Assembly (NCBI GenBank): GCA_009840225.1
Contig: VXOE01000330.1
Coordinates: 1 to 33,912, forward strand
Direction: 5' to 3'
Source of the DNA: Caldilineaceae bacterium SB0662_bin_25
GTDB lineage: Bacteria > Chloroflexota > Anaerolineae > Caldilineales > Caldilineaceae
Length of the DNA stretch: 33,912 bases
In this document: positions 24,653-32,845 of the stretch, piece after piece
Layout of the letters: each line of letters opens with the position of its first letter
Position numbering within the stretch: position 1 is the first letter of the stretch
Program-made: the position numbers and the translations under genes
Notes under the pieces: generated by a model
Told to the model about the DNA's origin: nothing
The model's input: only the letters and a program-made list of their open reading frames with translations
Database searches by the model: none

Positions 24653-25666
24653 GTGATCAACGAGAAGCAGTTGGACAGGCAGGCCTCGTCGCCGCCAGAC
24701 CCGCACGGTTCTGAACAACCGGCGTCACTGAGTGAGCCCTTCTTGCACCGGCTCTTTGGCAACCAGCGGGAGTTCAAAACGAATCTTTCGTTGCTCTCGA
24801 TGTCGCTTCCCGGAATCGTACTGCTATTCATCTTCGCCTACCTGCCTATGCTAGGCATCATCATCGCCTTCAAGGACTACCGTTTCAATCTGGGTATCCT
24901 GGGCAGCGAATGGGTCGGATTCCGGAATTTCGAATTTCTATTCGGCACGGATGCAGCCTTTCGAATCACGCGCAATACACTGCTGATGAATCTTCTCTTC
25001 ATCAGCACAACTACAGTTTGTGCGTTGACGATTGCGATTCTGATGAATGAAGCTTATCGCAGCCGCATGAGCAAGTATTATCAGACGATGCTGTTCTTCC
25101 CTTACTTCATATCATGGGTAATCGTCAGCTATTTCGTCTTTGCATTCCTCAATGGCCAGACCGGGCTGATCAACCAGTGGGTAGATGCACTGAAACTGGA
25201 TCGAATTGCCTGGTACCGGTCGCCTGAATACTGGCCGGTCATCCTGGTGCTCGCCAATCTGTGGAACGGAATCGGTTTCAGCAGTATCATCTACCTGGCT
25301 GGGATTCTCGGCATTTCCCCGGAGTTGTTTGAAGCGGCCAAAATCGACGGTGCGGGCAAGATGCAACAGATCCGTTTCATCACCTTGCCGATGCTGTACC
25401 CGATGATCATCATTCTCACGCTGCTGGCAATTGGCCGCATTTTTCATGCCGACTTCGGTCTGTTCTTCTTTTTGCCCCGAGATAATCCGCTGCTCTATTC
25501 CACGACCGACGTCATCGACACATTTGTATACCGTTCACTGGTCGAGCTGGGTGAGATCAGCATGGCCGCGGCAGCCGGCTTTTACCAGTCGTTTGTCGGA
25601 TTCCTGCTGGTCGTGGGGGCCAACTGGGTGGTACGACGAGTCAACGAAGACTACGCACTGTATTAG
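24653..25666 (+). CDS. ABC sugar transporter permease, LplB type
   Basis: This 337-residue inner-membrane permease of the CUT1/LplB family has about six helices. Its cytoplasmic EAA loop is EAAKIDGAGKMQQIRFITLP (228-247), the contact site for the ATPase. The preceding 'NLWNGIGFSSIIYLAGI' and the 'FHADFGLFFFLPRDNPLLY' segments are typical of LplB/YtcP-neighbour permeases that import oligosaccharides or polysaccharide fragments. The frame opens at a TTG at 24527, but GTG 24653 has AGGA nine bases ahead and gives a normal-length protein. With the next permease, which starts nine bases after this stop, it should form a heterodimeric channel. No ATPase is encoded nearby. Confidence 0.9.
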   Translation: MINEKQLDRQASSPPDPHGSEQPASLSEPFLHRLFGNQREFKTNLSLLSMSLPGIVLLFIFAYLPMLGIIIAFKDYRFNLGILGSEWVGFRNFEFLFGTDAAFRITRNTLLMNLLFISTTTVCALTIAILMNEAYRSRMSKYYQTMLFFPYFISWVIVSYFVFAFLNGQTGLINQWVDALKLDRIAWYRSPEYWPVILVLANLWNGIGFSSIIYLAGILGISPELFEAAKIDGAGKMQQIRFITLPMLYPMIIILTLLAIGRIFHADFGLFFFLPRDNPLLYSTTDVIDTFVYRSLVELGEISMAAAAGFYQSFVGFLLVVGANWVVRRVNEDYALY

Positions 25667-25675
25667 GCCGCCTTC

Positions 25676-26584
25676 ATGTCCGTAACGACCACTCGCCAGA
25701 CAACATCGCTCAACCGCTACAGAGTACAAGCGTATTTGGGCCGGTTCGCAGTCCACACAGTGCTGACCCTGGTCGGCTTGACCTGTCTGATTCCGCTCAT
25801 ACTTGTCGTTAGCATATCGCTTTCTGACGAACTGCGGCTAGCAAAGGAGGGCTACCAGCTACTGCCGGTCGGCTTTACGACCTTTGCGTACGAATACATA
25901 CTGCAGGAACCGCGACAGATATTGCGGGCGTACGGGGTGACGGCCTTCGTAACGACGTTCGGGACTGTAGCCGGGCTGCTGGTCTGCTCACTGCTTGCAT
26001 GGCCGCTGGCGAGAAAAGATTTCCGGCTGCGCGGGCCGCTGTCGTTCTACGTGTTTTTCACTTTGCTCTTCAACGGCGGCATGGTTCCCTTCTACATATT
26101 GGTTACCCGCTACCTGGGCTTGAAGGACAATATCTTTGTATTAATATTGCCGTATATGGTAACGGCATGGTACGTCCTGATCATACGGACCTCATTTGCC
26201 CAGCTGCCGACGGAGTTGCTGGACGCGGCCAGGATAGACGGCGCCGGCGAGTGGCGGATATTCTTCCAGATCGTGGTGCCGCTCTCCAAGCCGGTGCTGG
26301 CAACGATCGGCCTCTTTTTCGTGCTTCGTTACTGGAACGACTGGTTTCTGGCACTGCTGTTTATCGACGACAGCTCGATGTATCCGCTTCAGTATCTGCT
26401 CTACGTGCTGATGGCCAACATCAATATCATGGCGGCCAATCCGCAAACGACGGGAATGCCGATTCCGACGCTCTCGGCGCGCATGGCGATGGCCGTTTTG
26501 GCTTTCGGACCGGCGCTCTTTACGTTCTTGCTGCTGCAGAAATACTTCGTCCGCGGGATTACAATCGGTGGGCTGAAAGGATAG
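25676..26584 (+). CDS. ABC sugar transporter permease, LplC/YtcP type
   Basis: This second permease, 302 residues, has about six helices and an EAA-type loop LLDAARIDGAGEWRIFFQIV (181-200) followed by VPLSKP. 'FFTLLFNGGMVPFYILVTRY' and the C-terminal KYFVRGITIGGLKG are hallmark sequences of the YtcP/LplC group. It pairs with the LplB-type permease just upstream. The binding-protein gene follows after 152 bp that hold a hairpin. The substrate is unknown; in this group it is typically an oligosaccharide or an acidic or otherwise modified sugar polymer fragment. Confidence 0.9.
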   Translation: MSVTTTRQTTSLNRYRVQAYLGRFAVHTVLTLVGLTCLIPLILVVSISLSDELRLAKEGYQLLPVGFTTFAYEYILQEPRQILRAYGVTAFVTTFGTVAGLLVCSLLAWPLARKDFRLRGPLSFYVFFTLLFNGGMVPFYILVTRYLGLKDNIFVLILPYMVTAWYVLIIRTSFAQLPTELLDAARIDGAGEWRIFFQIVVPLSKPVLATIGLFFVLRYWNDWFLALLFIDDSSMYPLQYLLYVLMANINIMAANPQTTGMPIPTLSARMAMAVLAFGPALFTFLLLQKYFVRGITIGGLKG

Positions 26585-26646
26585 TGCAGATCGAGGCGCC
26601 CTCTTATCCACTGTGTTTGCGGATGAACTCACTTTGGAGACCTTCG

Positions 26647-26677
26647 ATGACGGAAAGAGACTCTCGCCTTCCGTCGT
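26647..26677 (+). promoter_or_regulatory. hairpin in the leader of the binding-protein gene
   Basis: GACGGAA (26649-26655) pairs with TTCCGTC (26669-26675). The stem can extend by a G-U and an A-T pair to 26647 and 26677. The loop contains a further GAG/CTC match. An ATG with a GGAG site opens at 26647 in frame with the lipoprotein, so the hairpin also covers a possible alternative start. It may protect or separate the highly expressed binding-protein mRNA. Confidence 0.4.
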
Positions 26678-26736
26678 TGATCACTTTCCAGCATAGGATT
26701 TTCAACGTTCTGTTCACTCAAAAGGAGAAGACACAG

Positions 26737-28272
26737 ATGACTCGAAAGCGGATTCTGGCCATACTCAGCGTTTTGCTGGTCGCCTCACTGGTCCTTACGG
26801 CCTGCCCGGCGCCCGCGCCGGCGGCTACTTCGGCAGACGAAGGCCAACAGGCCGCGCCTGCGCCAGCCGAAGGACTGGTTAACATTACATACTCCTACGG
26901 AAGCCGCGGTATTCCGGCGGACCTGCAGATGGTGGAGGATGCGATGAATGAAATCCTCCACGAGAAGATCGGCGTAAACCTTACCCTGGAACCAATCGAC
27001 TTCGGCGCGTTCAACGATAAGATGCAGTTGCGCCTGTCCGCGGGTGAGGAGTGCGATATCATTTTCACGGCGCCCTGGATCAACAGTTACGCCAACAATG
27101 TTGCCAACGGCGTCTTGGCGCCGCTGGACGATCTTCTGCTCAATCACGCGCCTGGCCTGTGGGGCAGCATGCCGCCCACGACCTGGGATGCGGCACGCGT
27201 AAATGGCGTCATCTATGGCGTCATCAATCAGCAGATCTTTCCCAAGCCCTGGGGCGTCCATCCTCGCAAGGATTTGGCCGAGAAGTACGGCCTCGATCTC
27301 GATTCCGTAACGAAGTGGGAAGATATGGAGCCCTGGTTGGCCGATGTGCGTGACGGCGAGGGCATTACGCCTGTATTCGTTGCGGCGCCGGGAAGGGGAC
27401 TCTTTCTCTCCCAGTACTACGGCTTCGATCCCTTGGATGACGGTATTGGCTTTCTGGGCATGAAGGCTGATGACGAGACGCTGACAGCCGTCAATATGGT
27501 GGAAACAGTTGAATTTCAGATGGCGGCCGAGTCGACCAAGCGTTGGGTGGATGAAGGCTATATGCCGCTTGAGCCGCTGCCCAATGACGAGGCTCGATCC
27601 GCTTTCCGTGCCGGTCAGTATGCTATGGGCTATCATGTAGAAAAGCCGGGGAACGACGTTGAGGCGCAGAACGCCTACGGCTTCGAGTTCCTGAGCAAGA
27701 GCTTGACAGTCCCACTGATTCTGGACACTTCCGGTGCTACGGCAACGATGAACGCCATTTGCTCCACTTCCAAGAATCCGGGCAAGGCAATGGAGGTTTT
27801 GGAGGAGTTCAACACCAATGCCTATATCTATAACCTGCTTTCGCGCGGCATTGAGGGCGTGCACTGGGTCTGGGAAGATGAGGCCAACCAGGTGATGCGC
27901 TTCCCCGATGGTGTGGACGGCAACACCAGCACATATAATCCGAACACAGACTGGATGTTCGGCAATCAGTTCAACGCCTACTATCGGGACGCCAAGCAGG
28001 TCGGGGCCTGGGAAGCAACCAAGGAGATGAACGACACGGCCTTCCCGTCGGAAGCACTGGGCTTTGTCGTGGACCGCGAACCGATCAAGACGGAGATTGC
28101 CCAGACATCGGCCGTTTACAACGAGTTTGTGTTACCGATCCAGTACGGTTGGGTCGCATATGAGGATGGCGCGCCCGAGGCCATCGAGAAGCTGAATGAG
28201 GCCGGCGCCCAGACCATCATCAATGAAGTGAACCGCCAGCTGCAGGAGTGGCGGGCAAAGAACCCACGGTAA
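26737..28272 (+). CDS. lipoprotein extracellular solute-binding protein, LplA type
   Basis: This 511-residue lipoprotein has a signal peptide MTRKRILAILSVLLVASLVL ending in lipobox LTAC with C23, then an Ala/Pro/Glu-rich linker. The mature part is an LplA-like binding protein: 'LRLSAGEECDIIFTAPW' is the typical ligand-domain segment, and the C-terminal ~130 residues resemble the DUF3502-type domain of this group. It would sit on the outer face of the cytoplasmic membrane and feed the two permeases. I chose ATG 26737 because GGAG lies nine bases upstream and the signal peptide then begins properly. The frame is open far upstream only as a shadow of the permease gene. Inverted repeats on both sides may raise its expression over its neighbours. 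Confidence 0.92.
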   Translation: MTRKRILAILSVLLVASLVLTACPAPAPAATSADEGQQAAPAPAEGLVNITYSYGSRGIPADLQMVEDAMNEILHEKIGVNLTLEPIDFGAFNDKMQLRLSAGEECDIIFTAPWINSYANNVANGVLAPLDDLLLNHAPGLWGSMPPTTWDAARVNGVIYGVINQQIFPKPWGVHPRKDLAEKYGLDLDSVTKWEDMEPWLADVRDGEGITPVFVAAPGRGLFLSQYYGFDPLDDGIGFLGMKADDETLTAVNMVETVEFQMAAESTKRWVDEGYMPLEPLPNDEARSAFRAGQYAMGYHVEKPGNDVEAQNAYGFEFLSKSLTVPLILDTSGATATMNAICSTSKNPGKAMEVLEEFNTNAYIYNLLSRGIEGVHWVWEDEANQVMRFPDGVDGNTSTYNPNTDWMFGNQFNAYYRDAKQVGAWEATKEMNDTAFPSEALGFVVDREPIKTEIAQTSAVYNEFVLPIQYGWVAYEDGAPEAIEKLNEAGAQTIINEVNRQLQEWRAKNPR

Positions 28273-28322
28273 AGGCAAGCGCAACACAGCTGAAGGTATT
28301 GCAGATGCGCTGATAGCGTTGT

Positions 28323-28362
28323 GCCGCTGCGCCGGCCTCCCGCAGGGCCTTGGCGCAGCGGC
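28323..28362 (+). terminator. long GC-rich hairpin after the binding-protein gene
   Basis: GCCGCTGCGCC (28323-28333) pairs perfectly with GGCGCAGCGGC (28352-28362), 11 base pairs with no mismatch. The 18-base loop itself contains GGCC/GGCC that can pair. No T-run follows, so partial termination or protection of the upstream mRNA 3' end is more likely than full termination. It lies in the 171-bp gap before the next gene. Confidence 0.55.
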
Positions 28363-28443
28363 GAACGCTTACCCGTAGACAGTTCAGTTCGTGCCGGCGG
28401 CAACCGAATACACACAATTCCACACACAAGAGAGGTGAGCCTC

Positions 28444-30405
28444 GTGCTTACACTCACTGCCAGCGTCCCTCTTGATGCACCGCCCACCTGGGCCGTGATG
28501 GAGCGGGCGCTTTTCGATCTGATGGACCGGTCCGTAGAACCCTTTTTGAAGAAGTACACAAGGCCCGACGGGACGTTGATCTGGGCCGACAGGTGGAGTG
28601 ACTCACGCGACGGCGCCGATGATTTTTACGAGAGCTCCTACAACTGGCCCCTCTACTATCTGCTCGGGGGCGGCGATCACCTGCTCACGCAGGGGCAGCG
28701 CCAGTGGGACGCCATCACGAGACAGCTGGAAGAGCTCGGGCCGGTGCTGGACGAGTATGAACGGGGCTATGATCAGTTCCACCAGAGCGAGAGCTACATC
28801 TATTTCTACTTTCTCTGTCTGGCCGACCCGACAAATGAGCGCAATCGCGAGCGCGCAGTGCGGTTTGCGGGCCTGTATCTGAACGAGAACCCCGATGCGC
28901 CCAACTACGATCCTGAACGCATGCTGATCAGGGCGCCGCACAACGGCAGCGGCGGGCCGCGCTGGGGCTTCACGGACAGCCCGGAGCCGAGCTACGGTTG
29001 GAGCGCGTCCATGCGCACCTATGGCCTTCCTTACACCGACATTGAAGACGTTGGCGAATACGACGATTTGAAAGATCCGGCCCTGGCGCGTCGCATGGGA
29101 GAGGCGATGCAGGAGCGTATGGGCAAGGGGGACGTTGCCGGGAACTTGATGGTCACGAGTCTGATTGCGAATGCCTTCCTGCTCACCGGCGACGAGAAGT
29201 ACCGGCGCTGGATCGTCGAGTATTTTGATGCCTGGCGGGAGCGGGCCGCGAGCAGCTCTCCCGCGTCAAAGCAGTCCGGACAGCTGGACCGGCCAAAACC
29301 GGACGGCCTGCTGCCGGACAACGTGGGGCTGTCCGGAGAGGTCGGCGAGTACATGGATGGACGCTGGTACGGCGGTCTCTACGGCTGGAGCTGGCCGCAC
29401 GGTTACTACAATATTGGCATGGCCGCGACCGTCAGCGGCGGCAACGCCTTTTTGCTCACCGGGGAAAAGGGATACCTGCAGCTGGCCAACGACCAGTATG
29501 ACGCCATCTGGGATTTGGGCGAGTTGCGCAGTCCCCGCGGCGAAGAGATGAGCCTGCGAAGCCACTGGGTGGACCAGCTGGACGGCGAAGAGGAAGGGAT
29601 CTTTGTCGTCCCATACCGGCACAATGACGAGGGCTGGTTCGACTATCAGCCGATGTCGCCGGTCTACCCCACGGCTGTGTGGAACATGACGATGGATCCC
29701 GCCGACTGGGAGCGAATCGAGGCACTGCGACGGGTGGGGAAGTACGACTGGCGCCGCGTTCAGGGTTTCCGCAATAAGGAGGACAACGGCCACGAACAGC
29801 CGTGGCTGCGGTTCCTGGCAGGAGACAACCCTGACTATCCCGAGCAGATGCTGGCCGCCACCTACGGGCAGGTCTGCCGTCGACTGGCGTTGATTCGAGA
29901 AGACGTGGAGGACCTGACGCTGGTGCACATCCACCACTGGCAACAGCTCAACCCCGTGATCACAGAGGCTCTGGTTCAGCTAACACTGGGCGCGCCCCAG
30001 ATCATCTATAACGGCGGGCTACTCCACTGCCGGCTGCGGTACTACGACGCGGTCCGCAAGCGGCCGGGCCTGCCTCCTGACACGGCCGCGCTCGTAACGA
30101 GGCTGGAGGCGGAGCGCACGGTGGTGGAACTGGTCAACCTGAACCCAAATGAGACGCGTACGGTGATATTGCAGGCGGGCGGCTTCGGCGAACATCGTTT
30201 CGAGGTAGTCCGCTATACGAAGAGGACAAGCAGTTACCCGGGCCGACCACCAGCTTACCAGTCGCCTGAAGTCGAACAATCGACCGTAGAGGAGGACGTC
30301 AACGACGTCTACCTGCAGGTCGAGCTCCCGCCGGCGACGCGGATTGAACTGGATATAACGACGGCTCGATACGTCAACGAGCCTTCGTACAGGCAGCCCT
30401 GGTGA
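28444..30405 (+). CDS. large protein of unrecognised family in sugar cassette, possibly toroid-fold hydrolase/lyase
   Basis: I do not recognise this 653-residue protein. It has no signal peptide and no membrane segment, so it is cytoplasmic. Residues about 1-480 are rich in aromatic residues and helices, with repeated segments such as SSYNWPLYYLLGGGDHL, ANAFLLTGDEKYRRWI and GNAFLLTGEKGYLQLAND. This repeated 'xAFLLTG[DE]KxYxx' helix pattern is what (alpha/alpha) toroid enzymes show. Acidic and aromatic clusters (HQSESYIYFYF, YGWSWPHGYYN) could line a sugar site. Residues about 530-653 look like a beta-sandwich. GTG 28444 is chosen because of GAGAGG upstream; the frame is open further. It lies between the binding protein and the enolase-type dehydratase, suggesting it acts on the imported sugar. 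The fold is inference. Confidence 0.7.
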   Translation: MLTLTASVPLDAPPTWAVMERALFDLMDRSVEPFLKKYTRPDGTLIWADRWSDSRDGADDFYESSYNWPLYYLLGGGDHLLTQGQRQWDAITRQLEELGPVLDEYERGYDQFHQSESYIYFYFLCLADPTNERNRERAVRFAGLYLNENPDAPNYDPERMLIRAPHNGSGGPRWGFTDSPEPSYGWSASMRTYGLPYTDIEDVGEYDDLKDPALARRMGEAMQERMGKGDVAGNLMVTSLIANAFLLTGDEKYRRWIVEYFDAWRERAASSSPASKQSGQLDRPKPDGLLPDNVGLSGEVGEYMDGRWYGGLYGWSWPHGYYNIGMAATVSGGNAFLLTGEKGYLQLANDQYDAIWDLGELRSPRGEEMSLRSHWVDQLDGEEEGIFVVPYRHNDEGWFDYQPMSPVYPTAVWNMTMDPADWERIEALRRVGKYDWRRVQGFRNKEDNGHEQPWLRFLAGDNPDYPEQMLAATYGQVCRRLALIREDVEDLTLVHIHHWQQLNPVITEALVQLTLGAPQIIYNGGLLHCRLRYYDAVRKRPGLPPDTAALVTRLEAERTVVELVNLNPNETRTVILQAGGFGEHRFEVVRYTKRTSSYPGRPPAYQSPEVEQSTVEEDVNDVYLQVELPPATRIELDITTARYVNEPSYRQPW

Positions 30406-30416
30406 AGGGGAATTAA

Positions 30417-31562
30417 ATGAAGATTACAGCTCTAGACACTGTATGTCTCTCGCGCATGCACGAACCAGAACGGCAATGGATCACTGCCAGCTATCGCACG
30501 GTAAAGGCTGATTGCGCGGTCGTCCGGGTTCATACCGATGAGGGGCTGGTCGGAATCGGGGAAGCGAGCGCCTACGGCGTGCCGCCGCGTATCGCAGAAT
30601 GGGTCGACTGGCTGGCGCCGACGCTCATCGGCAAGGACCCGACAGACAGTGCCACGCCGCCGCATCCGAATGGCAGGGACCGCGCCCATGACGCCGCCAT
30701 CGCCGGCATCGACTGCGCGCTGTGGGACCTGCGAGGGAAAGCGGCGGGCAAGCGGGTCAGCGAGCTGCTGGGTGACAGCCCGGCTTCGTCAGTACCGATG
30801 TATGCATCCAGCGGATGCCGCTATGACTGGCGGGACCGGCCCGAACAGCTGATCGATGAGGCACTGGGATATGTAGAACAGGGCTTCCCGGTGATGAAGT
30901 TCCGCATCGGCACGGACTGGGAGTGGGACGGTGTGACTGTTGATCGCTTTCTCGGCCTGGTGCGAGAGCTGCATCAGGCGGTGGCGGGACGAATGAAGCT
31001 GGCGCTGGACGGTAACTGCCGGCTTACGCTGGAGGAGGCGCTGCCCATTGCCAGGGAGCTGGACCGACTGGAGTTCGCCTGGCTGGAGGAGCCGATCCCT
31101 TGGAGCGATATCGACGGCTATGCCGCACTCGCCGCGGCAGTGGAAATGCCTGTAACCGGCGGCGAGAGCTTCACGACTCTGGAGCAGTTTCGTCCGTATA
31201 TTGAAAAGCGGGCCTATGATATCGTGCAGCCTGACGCGGGTGTTTGCGGCCTGACCGAACTGGTGCGCATCGCGGAGCTGGCCGCGCATCACGGCCTCAA
31301 ACTTTATCCCCATTCCTGGCATAATGGATTGATGGCGATGGTGCACGCGCACGCGGTTGCAGCCCTGCCCAACCTGGAGATTCTGGAGGTCTGCCAGATT
31401 CAAGGGCCGCTGCAATGGGATATTGCCGCAGACCCGCCGGCAATGAACGGCGGCCATCTGCAGCTGCCGGACAGTCCCGGCCTGGGAATCGAGTTGGCGG
31501 AAGGGGTTGCCAAACGTTACCCTTACATTGAAGGGCACTACGCTTTGACGGTCGAACGGTAA
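30417..31562 (+). CDS. enolase-superfamily (mandelate racemase/sugar-acid dehydratase) protein
   Basis: This 381-residue enolase-superfamily member has the capping domain (about 1-125) and the barrel. Metal ligands are D198 in ALDGN, E224 in WLEEP and E250 in TGGES. The first catalytic segment is K161-F-R163 (MKFRIG) and the opposite base is the D273/H299 dyad (QPDAG and YPHSW). This is the mandelate racemase subgroup, which removes the alpha-proton of sugar acids and either racemises or dehydrates them. K-x-R in place of K-x-K is common in acid-sugar dehydratases. The substrate is unknown. GGGGAA lies seven bases before the ATG, 11 bases after the unknown gene, so the two are co-transcribed. 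A cytoplasmic role in sugar-acid breakdown is expected. Confidence 0.9.
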   Translation: MKITALDTVCLSRMHEPERQWITASYRTVKADCAVVRVHTDEGLVGIGEASAYGVPPRIAEWVDWLAPTLIGKDPTDSATPPHPNGRDRAHDAAIAGIDCALWDLRGKAAGKRVSELLGDSPASSVPMYASSGCRYDWRDRPEQLIDEALGYVEQGFPVMKFRIGTDWEWDGVTVDRFLGLVRELHQAVAGRMKLALDGNCRLTLEEALPIARELDRLEFAWLEEPIPWSDIDGYAALAAAVEMPVTGGESFTTLEQFRPYIEKRAYDIVQPDAGVCGLTELVRIAELAAHHGLKLYPHSWHNGLMAMVHAHAVAALPNLEILEVCQIQGPLQWDIAADPPAMNGGHLQLPDSPGLGIELAEGVAKRYPYIEGHYALTVER

Positions 31563-31580
31563 TCGCCGAAAGGCGGCGAT
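31562..31580 (+). other. short hairpin at the end of the enolase-type gene
   Basis: ATCGCC (31562-31567) pairs with GGCGAT (31575-31580), beginning at the last base of the stop codon. An alternative fold gives CGCC-GAAA-GGCG with a stable GNRA tetraloop. There is no T-run. It may protect mRNA ends rather than terminate transcription. The rest of the 84-bp gap carries only the ribosome site of the next gene. Confidence 0.3.
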
Positions 31581-31646
31581 GGACATGCATAGGCAGGGAC
31601 AGGCTGCGTTCAGCCTGACTCTGGACAGTGGACAACAGGAAACTAC

Positions 31647-32786
31647 ATGAAAAAGGTACGCGTTGCTGTCGTCGGCATGGGTATTGGCAGGCCCAATGGG
31701 CTCGCTCTGGCAAGCAACCCGCGCACAGAGGTAGTGGCGCTGTGTGATCTGGTCGAGGAGAGCATGGCCGACTTCGCGGCGCTGTTGCCGCAGCCGGACG
31801 AGGTTCGCCTGTACACTGACTTTGACGAGCTGTGCCGCAGCCGCGAGATCGATGCTATCTTTATCGGCACGCCCAATCAGCTGCATGTGCCGATGGGCCT
31901 GAAAGCGGTGGCCCATGAAAAACACGTCCTGATGACGAAGCCGCTGGCCGATTCAGTGGAGGCGGCGGAGCGGATGGTGGAAGCGGCAGAGGCTGCCGAG
32001 GTCGTTAACATGATGTCACTCTCCACCCGTTTTTCCGCTGAAGTGCAGTATATGGGCGCCCTGGCGCGATTGGGGACTTTCGGCGATCTTTACTACGCCC
32101 GCGCCCGCAGCATCCGCCGCAACGGCATTCCGGCATGGAATCCCGGCTTCATCCGCAGAGGCGGCGGCGCGTTTCGCGATATGGGCGTGCACGTGCTGGA
32201 CGCGGCGTGGTGGATGCTGGGTATGCCGCGGCCGGTGAGCGTGACCGGTGTCGCCGGTGCGAGGTTCGGGCCGCGCGGGCTGGGATTCTTCGGGCGCAAG
32301 GCGCCGGATGAAGTCGCGGCAGCCCCTAAGAGTTACTACAGCCAGTTTGCTGCTGACGATTACGCTGGCGGTTTCATCCGTTTTGAGAACGGCGGCGCGC
32401 TGCAGGTTGAGAGCTTTTGGGCCTCTCACCAGCCCGGTGACCTGCAGATCGAGTTGTTCGGAGAGGAGGCGGGTGCCCAGGTGCGGCCGCCAATGCTGTA
32501 CACGAACGGCCCTGTCCCCACCGCCGTCGTGGATACAGCCAAGAGATTCGAAGCCAAACCTGTGGCAGGCCGGAGTCTGAAAGGTGAGGGCCGACCTCTG
32601 GACATTTCGTTTGACGGCCTCACCAAAGAAAGAAACAAGGCTTGGAACGCCATAGCCGATCACTTCATCGCCTGCATTTTGGATGGCGTCCCTTGCGAGG
32701 CGCCCCTGCGCCATGGTTTGATCGTACAGGAGATGATGGAGGGCCTGTTGAGAAGCGCAGAAATCGAACGTGAGGTTCGACTTTAG
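31647..32786 (+). CDS. Gfo/Idh/MocA-family oxidoreductase
   Basis: This 379-residue NAD(P)-dependent sugar or sugar-acid dehydrogenase has a Rossmann start VAVVGMGIGRPNG (6-18), 'AIFIGTPNQLHVPMGLKA' (70-87) and the MTKPLA segment (96-101). Families usually read EKP; here the glutamate is Thr but the catalytic K98 remains. The C-terminal domain has GGAFRDMGVHVLDAAWWMLG (173-192), with D178 and H182 as the usual catalytic residues. It would oxidise a hydroxyl of a pyranose, inositol or sugar acid in the cytoplasm. It is 84 bp after the enolase-type gene and AGGA lies about eight bases before the ATG. Close context with the PhyH-type oxygenase suggests a joint route for a modified sugar. Confidence 0.9.
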   Translation: MKKVRVAVVGMGIGRPNGLALASNPRTEVVALCDLVEESMADFAALLPQPDEVRLYTDFDELCRSREIDAIFIGTPNQLHVPMGLKAVAHEKHVLMTKPLADSVEAAERMVEAAEAAEVVNMMSLSTRFSAEVQYMGALARLGTFGDLYYARARSIRRNGIPAWNPGFIRRGGGAFRDMGVHVLDAAWWMLGMPRPVSVTGVAGARFGPRGLGFFGRKAPDEVAAAPKSYYSQFAADDYAGGFIRFENGGALQVESFWASHQPGDLQIELFGEEAGAQVRPPMLYTNGPVPTAVVDTAKRFEAKPVAGRSLKGEGRPLDISFDGLTKERNKAWNAIADHFIACILDGVPCEAPLRHGLIVQEMMEGLLRSAEIEREVRL

Positions 32787-32845
32787 AGTGAGAGCGATGG
32801 AATGGCCTCTGCTCGACGGAGGGGTGAAGAAACAGGAGGAGAAAG

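Noticed and set aside
25999-26736. 246-codon N-terminal extension of the binding protein
   Set aside because: It is the shadow of the second permease gene; the signal peptide begins at ATG 26737.
26785-27864. 359-codon - strand frame opposite the binding-protein gene
   Set aside because: The sense frame has signal peptide, lipobox and family motifs; the antisense one has none.
30789-31925. 378-codon - strand frame across the enolase-type and Gfo/Idh genes
   Set aside because: It covers two well-supported genes and an intergenic gap, with no start signal or domain.
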